DNA from: Heterocephalus glaber
Taxonomy: Eukaryota > Chordata > Mammalia > Rodentia > Bathyergidae
Direction of reading: 5' to 3'
Length of the DNA stretch: 64,000 nt
NCBI RefSeq assembly: GCF_000247695.1
Contig: NW_004624843.1
Location: 5,362,604 to 5,426,603, forward strand
Shown here: one piece after another, positions 9,886-20,074 of the stretch
How the letters are laid out: the number at the start of each line of letters is the position of its first letter
Position numbering within the stretch: the first letter of the stretch is position 1
The notes under the pieces: generated by a model
What the model saw: only the letters and a program-made list of their open reading frames with translations
Told to the model about the DNA's origin: nothing
The model's database searches: none
Made by a program: the position numbers and the translations under genes

Positions 9886-9997
9886 CTCCATTTTTTTGGT
9901 GGTGGTAGCTAAATTTCCCAAGTTGGGCTCAAATTTAACATCTTCCTGCCTCAGACTCCTCAAGTGCTGGGATTACAGGAGTGTACCAACAGGCCTC
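9886..9997 (-). mobile_element. B1-dID left-part fragment
   Basis: CCCAAGTTGGGCTCAAATTT and TCAAGTGCTGGGATTACAGG, typical of the reverse B1-dID left part. Confidence 0.65.
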
Positions 9998-10029
9998 TCC
10001 CCAGCAAATGGAGTTTTAAGGAGAGATTA

Positions 10030-10102
10030 GTACTGGGGATGGAGCTCAGTAGTAGGAGCTCTAACCTAGCAGGCTGAAGGCCCAAGGTTCAATGCCCAGC
10101 TG
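10030..10102 (+). mobile_element. ID-type SINE, old
   Basis: TACTGGGGATGGAGCTCAG and AAGGTTCAATGCCCAGC, with degraded A and B boxes. Confidence 0.65.
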
Positions 10103-10302
10103 AGGGGGGGGGCAGGGGCTCAGGGAAGGGTCTGGTTCACCTTGGTGAAGCTGTCAGCCTGTTTTTGGGTCACAGAGAAATGGTCAGGGAGAAGAAAACG
10201 TGAAGATAAAGCAAGAGGAGGGGCTGCTTGATAAAACAAGGACCTGAGGGTTGTGGAATCACAGAGGAAATAGCTTTGCCAGTGGGGAGGAAGAAGATCC
10301 CA

Positions 10303-10382
10303 AGGGCAGGCCTCGAACTCACTTCGATCCTCCTGCTTCAGCCTCCTGAGTGCTGGGATCACAGGTGTGCACCTCTAGGCCC
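10303..10382 (-). mobile_element. B1 SINE fragment
   Basis: GCCTCGAACTCACTTCGATC through CAGGTGTGCACC. The tail-proximal half is absent. Confidence 0.8.
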
Positions 10383-10793
10383 AGTGAAAATCGTAGTTCT
10401 ATTTTTCATGTTGACTCTATTTGATTACCAGCTCACCATCGCTGAGAACTGAGCAACTGGCTTTTGAGCAGGTTCACGCCAGGCCAGTGCAGCCCAACTC
10501 TGGGCTGTGAGGTGTTTGGGGAAGGTCCGGGGTCTCCCTGCACAGGGAGAGGGTCCTGAGAGGAAGGATTGTACTGCTCTGTTTGTTTCCAAGTAAGGGG
10601 GGAAGAGGTGGGCCGGGTCTAGGGAGCACTGTGGGAAAAGTGAGCAGGGGAGAGAGTTGGGCCCCACCAAAGACGCAGCCCAAACGGGAAAAGTCCTGAT
10701 GTCCCAGTGGATCCAGTTGCTAACACTGTGAGACTTCCTGCAAAGAAAGGAAAGTGTTCCCAGCCTGGAAGTTTGCATACAGAATCTTCAATT

Positions 10794-10965
10794 GAGCCAG
10801 GCATGGTGATGCACGCCTGTGATCCCAGCATGCTGGGAGGCCAAGGCAGGGGGACAGCAAGCCCAGCCTGAGCAACTCAGCAGACCCTGTCTCCAAATAA
10901 CAAATAAAAAAAGGGCTGGGGACATAGCTCAGTGTGAAGGCCCTGGGTTCAAGCCCTAGCACTGA
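10794..10965 (+). mobile_element. B1-dID composite SINE
   Basis: GCCAGGCATGGTGATGCACG, CCTGAGCAACTCAGCAGACC, then GGGCTGGGGACATAGCTCAG and GGGTTCAAGCCC. Confidence 0.9.
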
Positions 10966-11225
10966 GGGAAAAAAATCATCTGCATGAGGGTGGGCCTTAG
11001 TGGGCAGGGAATGGGGACAGCACATCATGCAGAACACAGGTCCTGGGGAGCAGAAAGTGTTGTTGTCCCTTGTATCCAGGAAGATTTGATCCCAGGACCA
11101 AAGTCCTCAAATACTCGTGTCCCTTAGAGAAAGGGTGTGTATCTGCATATAACCTGTGATATTAAAATCATCTCTAGGTTACTTAAAATACAGCTAAGGC
11201 CTGGGGAAACTTACAGATTTATTCT

Positions 11226-11294
11226 TCCCTATTCAAACCCAGCACCTCATGCATGCTAAGCATGCACTTTACCACCAACTACAGCCCCAGCCTG
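11226..11294 (-). mobile_element. Old ID-type SINE
   Basis: TTCAAACCCAGCACCTCATG and CTACAGCCCCAGCC resemble an ancestral ID in reverse. Confidence 0.65.
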
Positions 11295-11528
11295 ATTTTC
11301 AGTGTTAACAAAAATAATGCCAGCATATTAAAACAGATCATGTCCTGTTTATTCTCTGGAGCCATTGCTTCTGAAAACAAAACCAGATAAAAATGCCATA
11401 CCAGAAATACCTTTTATATTAAGGAATATAGCTGTAAGGAACATAAAACATCAAGAAATGGAGTGCAGTTATAACATTTAAGGAGATTTGTGCTAAGACT
11501 GCAAGAATTATTTAAAATATATTCTTAT

Positions 11529-11603
11529 CGCCGGGGATTTAGCTCAGTGGTTTCACCACCTGCTGAGAAAGTGCAAAGACTCGAGATTGAACCTGGGTAC
11601 AAA

Positions 11604-11634
<31 letters not shown>

Positions 11635-11751
11635 TTCTTATTGGGCTGGGGATTTAGTTCAGTAGTGCCGCCACTTGCCTCAAAAGCCCAAGATCCTGAG
11701 TTTGATCCCCTGTACAAAAAAAAAAAAATATATATATATATATATTCTTAT
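11529..11751 (+). mobile_element. Two tandem ID SINEs sharing a target site
   Basis: The first copy spans about 11529-11612 and the second about 11643-11717. Each ends in A-rich then (TA)n sequence. TATATTCTTAT occurs before the first, between the two and after the second (ending 11528, 11641 and 11751). This fits two insertions at the same target. Confidence 0.9.
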
Positions 11752-11778
11752 TATAGGGATTGTCAAAAAGAAACAAGT

Positions 11779-12010
11779 GGCTAGGTGTGGTGGACACCTA
11801 TAATCACACCACCCTGGAAGGCTGAGACAGGAGGATCCCAAGTTTGAACCCAGCCTGGGCAATTTAGCAACTTAGGGAGACCCTGTCTCAAAATTTAAAA
11901 ATTTAAAAATGGCTGGGGTTGTAGCTCAGTGGTAGAGTGCTTACCTAAGATGAGCTGAGGCTCTGAGTTCAATCCCTAGACTGAAAAAAAAGAAGGAGAA
12001 GAAGAGGAAG
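11779..12010 (+). mobile_element. B1-dID composite SINE with GAA-rich tail
   Basis: GTGGCTAGGTGTGGTGG, GGGCAATTTAGCAACTTAGG, then GGCTGGGGTTGTAGCTCAG and a AAGAAGGAG-type tail. Confidence 0.9.
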
Positions 12011-12039
12011 AAGAAGGAAAAGAACAATATTTTTCTTTG

Positions 12040-12112
12040 GGGAGGTGCTGGGGTTTGAACTCAGGGCCTCACAGATGCTAAGCACATGCTCTGCCACTCA
12101 ACTGTACCCTAT
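12040..12112 (-). mobile_element. Old ID-type SINE
   Basis: GTGCTGGGGTTTGAACTCAG and TGCTAAGCACATGCTCTGCC in reverse. Confidence 0.75.
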
Positions 12113-12397
12113 ACAATGTTTCTTCCTTTTTTTTTTATACAATGTTTCTTAAAAGAACATTTACTTTCCTCATAAATATCAAGGCATTCTATCAGGTAGT
12201 AGTAATATGAATCGATGTAGTATGGATGCAGGAATAAATCAGTCACTGAAATAGAGTAGAAAATATAAGAACAGATTTTTTCCGTATGGGGATTTAGAAT
12301 ATGAAAAAACTTAGGTCAATAATGGAGTATGAATAAGAGATATTGAGACAATCCACTATCCACTTAGGAAGAGGAAATTAAAATTCCTACTTTATTG
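12113..12397. other. AT-rich EFHD1 intron
   Basis: No recognisable element. Possibly remnant L1M sequence, but I cannot support that. Confidence 0.35.
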
Positions 12398-12559
12398 AGG
12401 TGTGGTGGTGCACACGTGTAAACTCAGCACTTGGAAGGCTGAGGCAGGAAGAGTGCCATGAGTTCAAGGCCAGCTTGGACTACGTAATGAGTTTAAGACT
12501 AGCCTGGACTACACAGCAAGACCCTGTCTCAAATAAATAAATAAATAAATAAATAAATA
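12398..12559 (+). mobile_element. B1 SINE with (AAAT)n tail
   Basis: GTGTGGTGGTGCACACGTG, the duplicated GAGTT-AAGGCCAGC segment, and a tail of AAAT units. Confidence 0.9.
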
Positions 12560-12624
12560 TCCCTACTTTGTACCCCTCACTAAAATAAGTGAGCTTATTG
12601 GGGGGAGCTTTTGAAGGGGCTCTT

Positions 12625-13140
12625 AATGAGCTAAATGAGAAAATAAAACCATAAAAGTATTAGAAGAAAATACAGGAAAATGGATGTAGAGCCTTGAGGG
12701 CATAGAAAATCTTAAATGTGACATAAAATGCAAAACTCAGAAATGAAATGGTTGATAAATTTGATTACATCAAAACTGCAAATATTTCTGAGGCCCAAGA
12801 TGCCTTAAGTTAGAAAACAAGCAAAAGACAGCAGTGAGTAAAAAATATGTAGCAAGAGACTAAATTTTATAAAGGACTGGAGAGAGAGAGAGAGAAAAAG
12901 AGAGAGGCAGTGAAGTTGAATAGAAAAATAAGGAAAGGACACAAAGAGCAGTTCACCAAAGAGGAAGTAAAAGAAGGTGCCAATGTTTTTTTCCTTCTCA
13001 GATTGGCAGAAAGGAAGAACGTTAAGGATGAGTTTTAGCGAAGCTGTGGGGAAATGAGGACTTGATCCTGGGAGCGTAAATTGGAACAGCTACTTTGGGG
13101 AGTAATTTAGTAGCCTGTATTAAAATAATGTATCCACCTG
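12625..13140 (+). mobile_element. Ancient L1M fragment (ORF2 3' part)
   Basis: ACCATAAAAGTATTAGAAG, GATAAATTTGATTACATC, then GTAAATTGGAACAGCTAC and TTGGGGAGTAATTTAG keep the L1M ORF2 order. A (GA)n run lies at about 12880-12905. It is broken by many stops. Confidence 0.65.
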
Positions 13141-13248
13141 GTGCATCATTCACCACTGTTACCAAATGACTATGGGGGAAAAAATCAGCTGTAGAATAGA
13201 GAAGTTTTACATGGATTTGTCTGATATGTATCATTGAAGACAAAATAA

Positions 13249-13332
13249 TTTTTTTGGTACCGGGGATTGAACTCAGAACCTTGTGCTTGCAAGGCAAACG
13301 GTAGAACCACTGAGCTAAATCCCTGGCTAACC
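13249..13332 (-). mobile_element. ID-type SINE
   Basis: GGTACCGGGGATTGAACTCAG to AAATCCCTGGC, flanked by TGAAGACAAA at 13235-13244 and 13333-13342. Confidence 0.92.
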
Positions 13333-13361
13333 TGAAGACAAATTCTTAATTAAAAAAAAAA

Positions 13362-13800
13362 AAGCCAACTGGGCATGGTGGCTATAATCCCAGCACCCTA
13401 GGAGGCTGAGGCAGGAGGATCACAAGGTTAACCTAGTCAACTTAGCCACTTACTGAGAACTTGTCTTAACAAAAAAATGTTTTAAAATATTTATTTATTT
13501 TTATTTTTTAGTACTAGGGATCAAACTCGGGTCCTTGCGCTTGCGGGGCAGGGGATGGAACCACTGAGCTAAATCCTCGGCCCTGCTTATTTATTTTTGA
13601 GCCAGAGTTTCACTAATTGGCTAAGTTGCCCATGCTACACTCCAGGGTGATTTTCCTGCCTCAGCTGCCCGAGTGCTGGGATTTCAGGCATGCACCACTA
13701 TGCCTGGCCTCAAAAAATTTTTTAAAGGGCTGGGGGGAAAAAGGGGGGGCGCTGAGGATGTGGCTCAGTACAAAGGCCCTGGGTTCAATCGACCATTGCT
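13362..13800 (+). mobile_element. B1-dID composite SINE carrying nested B1 and ID
   Basis: The left part spans about 13362-13490 and the right part (GAGGATGTGGCTCAG, GGGTTCAATCG) ends near 13800. Between them is a reverse B1 (about 13584-13708) adjoining a reverse ID (about 13510-13583). Confidence 0.85.
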
Positions 13801-14004
13801 AAAAAAATAAAGAAAAAGAATTTAGAGCACCCCCTACAGATGGAAGTGCGTCTAAGCAGCAACAAAGAAAGCGCTGGTGTCTGCACTAACAGGAGACCGA
13901 GCCAGGCGCGTCTTCCCGGCCTCCCAGCCCCGCCAGGGCCGCGAGTGGCCTGCTCGCCGCTGGGTGTCACCCCCTCCTCTCCCCCTTGCCGTCTCTCTCC
14001 GCAG

Positions 14005-14139
14005 GCCCAGGCCCTGTCATCCGCCAGCAAGTTCGAGGCCGAGCTAAAGGCCGAGCAGGAGGCGCGGAGGCGGGAGGAGGAGGAGAGGAGCCTGCGCCGG
14101 GCGGCCTTCGGGGAGCTCAAGGCCGCCTTCAGCGCCTAG
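14005..14139 (+). CDS. EFHD1: EFHD1 last coding exon, C-terminal coiled coil, with stop
   Basis: The exon opens after TCTCCGCAG (ending 14004) with GCC CAG GCC CTG and closes at TAG 14137-14139. It gives 44 residues in phase with the preceding exon. The peptide starts AQALSSASKFEAELKAEQEA, which matches EFHD1 and not EFHD2. It continues into an Arg/Glu-rich amphipathic helix (RRREEEERSLRR) ending KAAFSA, the family's C-terminal coiled coil, thought to support dimerisation. Together the three exons supply 138 residues of a protein that is about 240 residues in other mammals. The open frame upstream of 14005 is intronic. Confidence 0.96.
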   Translation, partial: AQALSSASKFEAELKAEQEARRREEEERSLRRAAFGELKAAFSA

Positions 14140-14558
14140 CGCCCTGCCTCAGCCCCAGCTGCGCCTCAGCCTCCGGCCCATCCCAGTCCCCGCACCCCAC
14201 CTTCCCTCACGGTGGCCAGGGCTGTTGTACCCTCACTCCCCTCTCACTGGCCCACGTCAGCGACTCGTCTTTTTGTCCCGACGTTCTCTCCTGTGGCCCC
14301 CAGGGGACACACTGCCCTGCCCGCTTTCTCCTCTGTCCTTTCCCATTCACTCTTAGATTCTCTTGGCTGCTTTTGCAGTGGGGTGCTGGGATTCCAGGGG
14401 GAGGACAACGACCCTCCCTTCTCCCGCGGGGAGCGCACCCAAGTCCCCTGTCTTGCTCCTGGACCTTAGCGCCCACAAGCCCATCCTGTCCACTCCTCAC
14501 CATCCGGGTCTTTTTCCTCTCCTGACTTCGTGCTACTCAACTACAAGAATGAAAGGCA

Positions 14559-14660
14559 GGGGCCGGGGATTTAGCTCAGTGGTTTTGCCGCCTGCTGCGC
14601 AAGCGCAAGGACCTGAGTTCGATCCCCGGTACCAAAACAACAACAACAACAACAAAAAAC
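14559..14660 (+). mobile_element. ID-type SINE inside the EFHD1 3' UTR
   Basis: GGGCCGGGGATTTAGCTCAG through GATCCCCGGTACC and a CAA-repeat tail. AATGAAAG flanks both sides (14549-14556 and 14661-14668). The body is near its family consensus, so the insertion is young. Confidence 0.92.
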
Positions 14661-14963
14661 AATGAAAGTCATCAGCCATAACACCGAGGAGAAGGTCCCG
14701 AGAAGGTCCCGCTACCTCTGACTGTGGAGGTCAGGATTCTCCCACTGCACACATCAGGGCCTGTCAGAGTCCTGAAGTCACAACCTCCAAATCCTCCAGT
14801 CAGTGTCAGCTCCTAGGTGTTGAGGTAGGGATGTTCCCAGCACAGGAGACACTTTTATATCCTATGAATTTGGGGGATTGCTCAGAGATACCACCGGTTT
14901 ATTGTATTTTTAAATTTCCCAATGTCATATTTATTGCTTCTCTTTGGTAACTACTGACTTTGC

Positions 14964-14969
14964 AATAAA
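14964..14969 (+). terminator. EFHD1: Poly(A) signal AATAAA of EFHD1
   Basis: Canonical AATAAA in TTTGCAATAAAGAAGCC, about 825 bases after the stop. A T-rich region follows within 40 bases, though part of it is the reverse ID tail at 15003 onward. Confidence 0.78.
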
Positions 14970-15002
14970 GAAGCCATCTGCCTTTTTGCCTTACAGCTGT
15001 CT

Positions 15003-15102
15003 CTTTTTATTTATTTTTCTTTTTCCCCTGGTACCAGGAATCAAACTCAGGACCTTGTGCTTGTCAGGCAGGCGTTGTGCCACTGAGCTACATCCCCAAC
15101 CC
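15003..15102 (-). mobile_element. ID-type SINE just past the EFHD1 poly(A) site
   Basis: Reverse ID of the CTGGCAAG subtype, from a T-rich tail to CATCCCCAACCC. The target duplication CAGCTGTCT is at 14994-15002 and 15103-15111. The insertion point is about 25 bases after the AATAAA. Confidence 0.93.
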
Positions 15103-15111
15103 CAGCTGTCT

Positions 15112-15589
15112 TTTTTCAAATAAACCGTGCAAGTGGATGTGGCATCAGGCCAGTGTGCCCAGAGTCTTCTTCGAGTTAGGGGCGAGGCGAACACGATTTG
15201 TAGGGGGCCGAGGCTTGTGTGGACCCTGAGTTTCTCAGGCACAGTGTAGAGGCTTTGCTCTATGACGCCCGGAGGCCTGAGGTGGTCAGCCGCTGTCCTC
15301 TTGGCCCAGGCAGGACGCTTTCTGCTCCCAGGCAAATCTGTAGTTGAATTTCCTTTCTTCCACACAGCTTGAAACTGAGGCGAGGCAGCGCCTCCTCTGG
15401 GTGTGGCTCGGCAGGACGAGGACCAGTGCTCCCGGTGAAGGCCACCAGGCTCTGCACCAAGGAGACTCGGGGCTCCCAGGCGCTGTCTTTGGCATCTTTA
15501 GGGCAGACAGCTAAGGTAGGCAAGGAGTCAGTGCGGAAGATGAGAACACATTACCACTGTGGCTGGAGGCGCATCCAATGAAGATTCAA
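15112..15589. other. Intergenic, apparently single-copy
   Basis: Begins the roughly 14 kb between EFHD1 and GIGYF2. No exon-like or repeat signature seen. Confidence 0.5.
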
Positions 15590-16222
15590 GTCACAATGGC
15601 CAGACTGACAAACTTTCCTAAAAGGGATAAGTGGAAATTTGAGATCATTGGTACTGTCTTCTGAGATCTCCCATATAAACAGACCATTATCTCATTAGAG
15701 GTGGGGCCTCCTCTCCTACCCACGAAGACTAAAGACAAGACTAAACTATAGTTTATGGACCAAGCTAATGCTGTCATCCACATGCCCTTGCTACTATTGG
15801 ATCACTGTTAGCCAAGCGGCTATACTAGTGATCTTATTGGTTGATTATAGTTTTGACTCATGTTGTACCCACCTTGTGATTTTGCTCTATAAAACTTTGT
15901 CAGAGAAGTGGGCTCCTTGGCAACCCAGTCAGGACTCCTCCTGTCTCTCAAGAGCTATTCTTTTCCCTCATCCCTATTCCCCATAAATTTTCCTACTCTT
16001 TTTTTTTTTTTTTTGAGTCAGGGTCTCACTATGTAGGCCAGGCTGTCCTCAAACTCACTGCAATCTTCCTGCCTCAGCCTCCTGAGTGCTGATTATAGGC
16101 GTGTGCCACCACACCAGGGCAATTTTCCTACTTTTAACCTCCACTGTTCATTAGAATTCTTTTGGGGGGGAGCGGGGGGCATGAACTCAGTGTGTCTGAC
16201 ATCTAGCAGGTTGGGAGTTACA
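15590..16222 (+). mobile_element. Possible solo LTR of an old endogenous retrovirus
   Basis: CTCTATAAAACTTTGTCAG could be a TATA box. CCCCATAAATTTTCCTAC could be a poly(A)-signal region. The segment ends GGGAGTTACA, giving a CA terminus. This layout resembles a class I LTR. The 5' boundary is uncertain, no internal retroviral genes are present, and a B1 interrupts it. Confidence 0.35.
15998..16120 (-). mobile_element. B1 SINE with clear target duplication
   Basis: Reverse B1 from a T tract to CACCACACCAGGGC. AATTTTCCTACT flanks it at 15986-15997 and 16121-16132. Confidence 0.92.
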
Positions 16223-16324
16223 TTTTTTCTGTTCCATATCGTCCTCACCAGAGGAGAGAAAAGGACTAGAGGTTCATGAAGTACTATGCAGCAATTCTGG
16301 CTCTTCAGATTTACACACAGGGCA

Positions 16325-16735
16325 TGGAGCCAGATGGCGAACACCTGTGATCCCAGTACTCAGGAGGCAGAGGCAAGACATCACCTTGAGTTCAAAGCCA
16401 GCTTGGGCTACACAGTGAATTCAAGGCCAGGGTGGACTACACAGGAGGACCCTGCCTCAAAAAACTGAAACTAAATAAATAAAATAGAGGCCGGGTGTGG
16501 TGGTGCATGCGTGCAATCCCAACACTCAGGAAGCTGAGGCAGGAGGATCGCCATGAGTTTGAGGCCAGCCTGGGCTCCATAGTGAGTTCAAAGACAGCCT
16601 GAACTACAAAGCGAGACCCTGTCTCAAATAAACAAACAAACAAACAAACAAACAAACCTGGAAGTTGAGGATGCAGCTCAGTGGCAGAGCATTCCCTCAA
16701 GTGCACAAGGCCTTGGCTCAACCTCCAGCGTGCAG
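16325..16735 (+). mobile_element. Two tandem B1 SINEs followed by an ID
   Basis: The first B1 spans about 16325-16485 (AAAT tail). The second spans about 16489-16658 (CAAA-repeat tail). An old ID lies at about 16662-16735 (GAGGATGCAGCTCAGTGG). Both B1 copies show the internal duplication. Confidence 0.88.
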
Positions 16736-17069
16736 CTACTTGAAACATTTCTCTCTGCACAAACAAGCCGGGCAAGAGCTAAAACTCTTGACTGCAAACG
16801 ATAGCAAATCAGAAGGATTTAGGACACAAACAGGACCAGGTAACCAGCAAGACCTCAGGACGGAAGGTCTTTGGTGGCTCTTGGTCACATCTTGATCATG
16901 ACGTCCTGCAGGAGTTGCTGCCTGCCTGATGCTCACCTCCTATCCCCAAGACCACACAGCTCAGCCCTTCATGGGTCCTTTCCTGCGTCTCTGCAGTGCT
17001 TCTCTACCCAGATTCACCCTGATTGTCCACCTTGAAGCTATAATAATCTTTTGTTCATTTTGTTTTGTT
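16736..17069. other. Intergenic, nothing recognised
   Basis: Single-copy-looking sequence with no exon or repeat signature. Confidence 0.45.
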
Positions 17070-17177
17070 TTTGAGGCAGGGTCTCTATGGAGCCCACGCT
17101 GGCCTTGAACTCACAGCAGTCCTCCTGCCTCAGCCTCCTGAGTGCTGGGACTATCAGCTTGTGACACCACACCTGGT
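17070..17177 (-). mobile_element. B1 SINE (short form)
   Basis: TTTTGAGGCAGGGTCTC through CACCACACCTGG. Confidence 0.88.
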
Positions 17178-17913
17178 AAAGCTGGAACAATGTTTAGAAG
17201 ATACAAATCTGTTTCTAATGCCTCCCCTTCCATTTCTGATTTCCATGGTTAGAATCTGGCCTGGTTCACCTTGTGTGTTTCTTGCCCTTCCTTCCTTCCT
17301 TCCTCTGTCCCTTGGAACTGTGCAGCCCAGGTCTATGCAAGCCAAAATGGTTCCTGGAAAGTGTCACACAGTCCTCAACTGTACAGGTGTCCCCTGCTCC
17401 CCTCCCTCTCCTTGGGGGTGGCTTGGTTCAGAGAGCACCTTCCTCAAGCCCTCACTGCTTCCGGGCTAGGAGGGTGCTCTCCTCACACATCACACAGGAT
17501 CCTGCTCTGCTCTGCCTCCTGGTTTGGACTCCACCCTACCTGCCACTGTAGGCCTGGCATGCTGCCTGGCATGGAACAGGCAGCCCTGGCACATGGGGTT
17601 CACAAGGATGCGCCAGGCTTCTGGAGCACACAGGTAGCCAAGGCAGGATCCCATCCGGTGTCTCTGTGACAAAACCCCTGCAGCTGGTGACTCCGTAGAG
17701 CAGAGAGGTCCATGCAGCTCACAGTTCTAGAGGACTCAGCGCTGGTGTCACCTGCCCTGGTGAGGACCTCACAGCATCGGGCACCACAACGGCAGGACTG
17801 CCCCCAACGAGGGCCAGCCTTCCTCTCATCACAATGCTCCACGGAGAAACGAACACAGGGGTCCCATCAGGAAAACGTTTCTTCCTTCTCTATGCAGTGC
17901 CCTTAAACTCCAC
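17178..17913. other. Intergenic, nothing recognised
   Basis: Mixed-composition sequence with frames on both strands but no protein-like pattern. Confidence 0.45.
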
Positions 17914-18213
17914 CTTTTTGTTTGTTTGAGACAGGATCTCACTGTGTAGTTCAGGCTGGCCTTGAACTCACTAGCTGAGGATGGCCTTGAACTTGTGATC
18001 CTCCTGGCTCAGCCTCCTGAGTGCTGAGATTACAGATATGCGCATACGCTACCATTCCCAGCTTGTTTTTGTTATTTTAAAACAGGGTTTCACTATGTAG
18101 TCCAGGCTGAATTTGAACTGGCTATGTGGACTAGCCTGGCCTAGAACTTTCCATTCTCCTGCCTCAGCCTCCCAAGTGCTGGGATTACAGGCATGTGACA
18201 CCATGCCCAGCTA
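17914..18213 (-). mobile_element. Two tandem reverse B1 SINEs
   Basis: The first spans about 17914-18062 and the second about 18078-18213. Both have duplicated GGCCTTGAAC or equivalent segments and CAGCTT/CAGCTA ends. Confidence 0.88.
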
Positions 18214-18906
18214 TCTCGCACAATTTCTGACAGTGTGGAGTTCAGAAGCCACTTCCTGTGTGGGTCTGGCTCTGGGCCTCTCTCAGTTAAAATGCCAGTG
18301 GGGGCAGCAGCGGTCTGAGTGCTTGGCCTGGCCTGGCGAACCTACTTCCCAGTTGACGAACTCATGTAATTTGCAAGTTGAGGCTGCTTCGGTGTCCCCT
18401 CAACACAGCTGCTGCTTTCGCCCAGTGCATGAGTGGCACAAGAGAGAGAAGGACGTGCAAGCCATGATGGCCTTCCAGATGGAGTTCTGATCACACGCAG
18501 GCACACCTCTAGAGGTGAGAGTCGCCGGGCACCATGTTGGATGTGACCGCCGGGGAGTCCGTCATGGTTTGTCACTGCAAGCCACAGAAACCCACGCCAG
18601 GTTGGTTTAGGTGGGAAAGGAATTGACTGAGTAGGACATGGAAGAGTAGGGGGCTGGGGCCAAGCTAAGGAAACAGGCAGGAGCCAGGCGGCTGGGACAG
18701 CAGTCAAGAACATGTGCTGGGCACCAGCCAGGGACGGTGCCACTGCCCTGACGGCCCAGAGCTCTGTTGTCCAATTTGCCGTCATTCACTCCAGATGCTG
18801 TGTCCCAGCTGGACCCCATCACATGCCGTGGGTAGGGGGCAGCATCTGGATTTTTGTCTTCTATAAAGGGAGGCAGGCTCTGGTCTTGATCTCGATTCTC
18901 TTTTGC
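18214..18906. other. Intergenic, nothing firmly recognised
   Basis: The stretch around 18560-18650 (CACTGCAAGCCACAGAAACC, AAAGGAATTGACTGAG) recalls an ancient mammalian interspersed repeat. I cannot name the family. Confidence 0.35.
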
Positions 18907-19117
18907 TTTTTTTTTTTTTTGGTACCGGGGATCAAACTCAGATCCTTGTGCTTGCACAGCAGGTGGCAAAACTATTGAGCTAAATCCCCGGGGCCTATCT
19001 TTTGTTTGTTTTTTGAGACAGGGTCTTGCTATGTAGCCCAGGCTGGCCTTGAATTTGCGGCAATCTTCCTGCCTCAGCCTCCTGAGTGTTAGGATTACAG
19101 GCATGTGCCACCAGCTG
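18907..19117 (-). mobile_element. ID SINE followed by a B1 SINE, both reversed
   Basis: ID at 18907-18994 (GGTACCGGGGATCAAACTCAG, ATCCCCGGGGCC). B1 at about 19012-19117 (GAGACAGGGTCTTGCTATG). Confidence 0.9.
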
Positions 19118-19169
19118 CTGGGGAGAATTTAAATATTTTCCTTTACAGTATATGTTTTTTAAATTGTAT

Positions 19170-19255
19170 TTATGTTTTTTGGGTACTGGAGATTGAACTC
19201 TGGTCCTTGCGCTTTCGAAGCAGGCAGCGAAACCACTGAGCTAAACCCCCCGGTC
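19170..19255 (-). mobile_element. ID-type SINE
   Basis: GGGTACTGGAGATTGAACTC to ACCCCCCGGTCC. TACAGTATATG and TACAGTATG flank it. Confidence 0.88.
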
Positions 19256-19310
19256 CTACAGTATGTTTTTGAACTTTCAACTTTTTGTTTTGTTTGGTTT
19301 GGATTGGTTT

Positions 19311-19441
19311 TTTGAGACAGGGTCTTGCTTTGTAGGCCTTTCAGGCTGACTTTGAACTCACTATGTAGCCCTGGAATTCACAGCGATCCTCTTGCCTCAG
19401 CCTCCTGAATGCTGGGATTATAGACAACCACCACAACCAGC
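19311..19441 (-). mobile_element. B1 SINE
   Basis: TTTTTTGAGACAGGGTCTTG through CACCACAACCAGC, with an internal duplication. Confidence 0.88.
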
Positions 19442-19557
19442 TTGAATGCTCAACATTTTAAAGCCATAAAGACATATTGTTATACTGCCATGACAACTAC
19501 TACCAATTCTACCTTTTGTTGGTTTGTGTGTTCTTTGTTTTGTTTTTGTTTGTTTTG

Positions 19558-19860
19558 TTTTTTGGTATGGAGGTGTGGGGGGGATAGAACTACAGACCTT
19601 TCACTTGTGAGGCAGGGAGCGGAACCACTGAGCTAAATCCCTGGCCCTATTTTTTTTTTTTGGTACCGGGGATCGAACTCAGGTCCTTGCACTTGTGAGG
19701 CAGGCGCTGGAACCACTGAGCTAAATCCCCGGCCCCCTATTTTTTGTTTTTTGAGGTAGGGCCTCCCTTTGCAGTTCAGGCTGGCCTTGAACTCACTGTG
19801 AGGCTGGCCTTGATCCTGCGTTGATCCTCCAGAGGGCTGGGATTTACCTCCATGCCCAGA
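19558..19860 (-). mobile_element. ID, ID, B1 cluster (all reversed)
   Basis: ID about 19558-19646 (body diverged, GATAGAACTACAGACC). ID about 19651-19736 (near consensus). B1 about 19745-19860 (TTTTTGAGGTAGGGCC). CTATTTTTT recurs at the junctions, consistent with target duplication. Confidence 0.87.
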
Positions 19861-20074
19861 TTTACCATCACTAATCTTCATAATAGTTAAAAAAAGAGAG
19901 AAAGGAATCTGCAACCACAAAGAAAGTGAGAACACTGAAGGATGGATGGGATCCTCTGGGAAGGCACAAACACAAAACCCTCAATACACAAAGGACACAG
20001 GGGAAGGCGGGCAACATTCTGGGATGCAGCATGGGCCACTACGTCAAAAGAGACCTTTATTCAATGTTAAGGAT

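Larger units (their letters stand above)
14140..14990 (+). other. EFHD1: EFHD1 3' UTR
   Basis: From the stop codon to the expected cleavage region about 15-25 bases after AATAAA. It is C/T-rich at first and contains an ID SINE at 14559-14660. The end point is inferred from the signal only. Confidence 0.75.

Noticed and set aside
13840..14139. 99-codon frame starting upstream of EFHD1 exon 4
   Set aside because: Bases before 14005 are intron. The acceptor TCTCCGCAG and the homology both begin at 14005.
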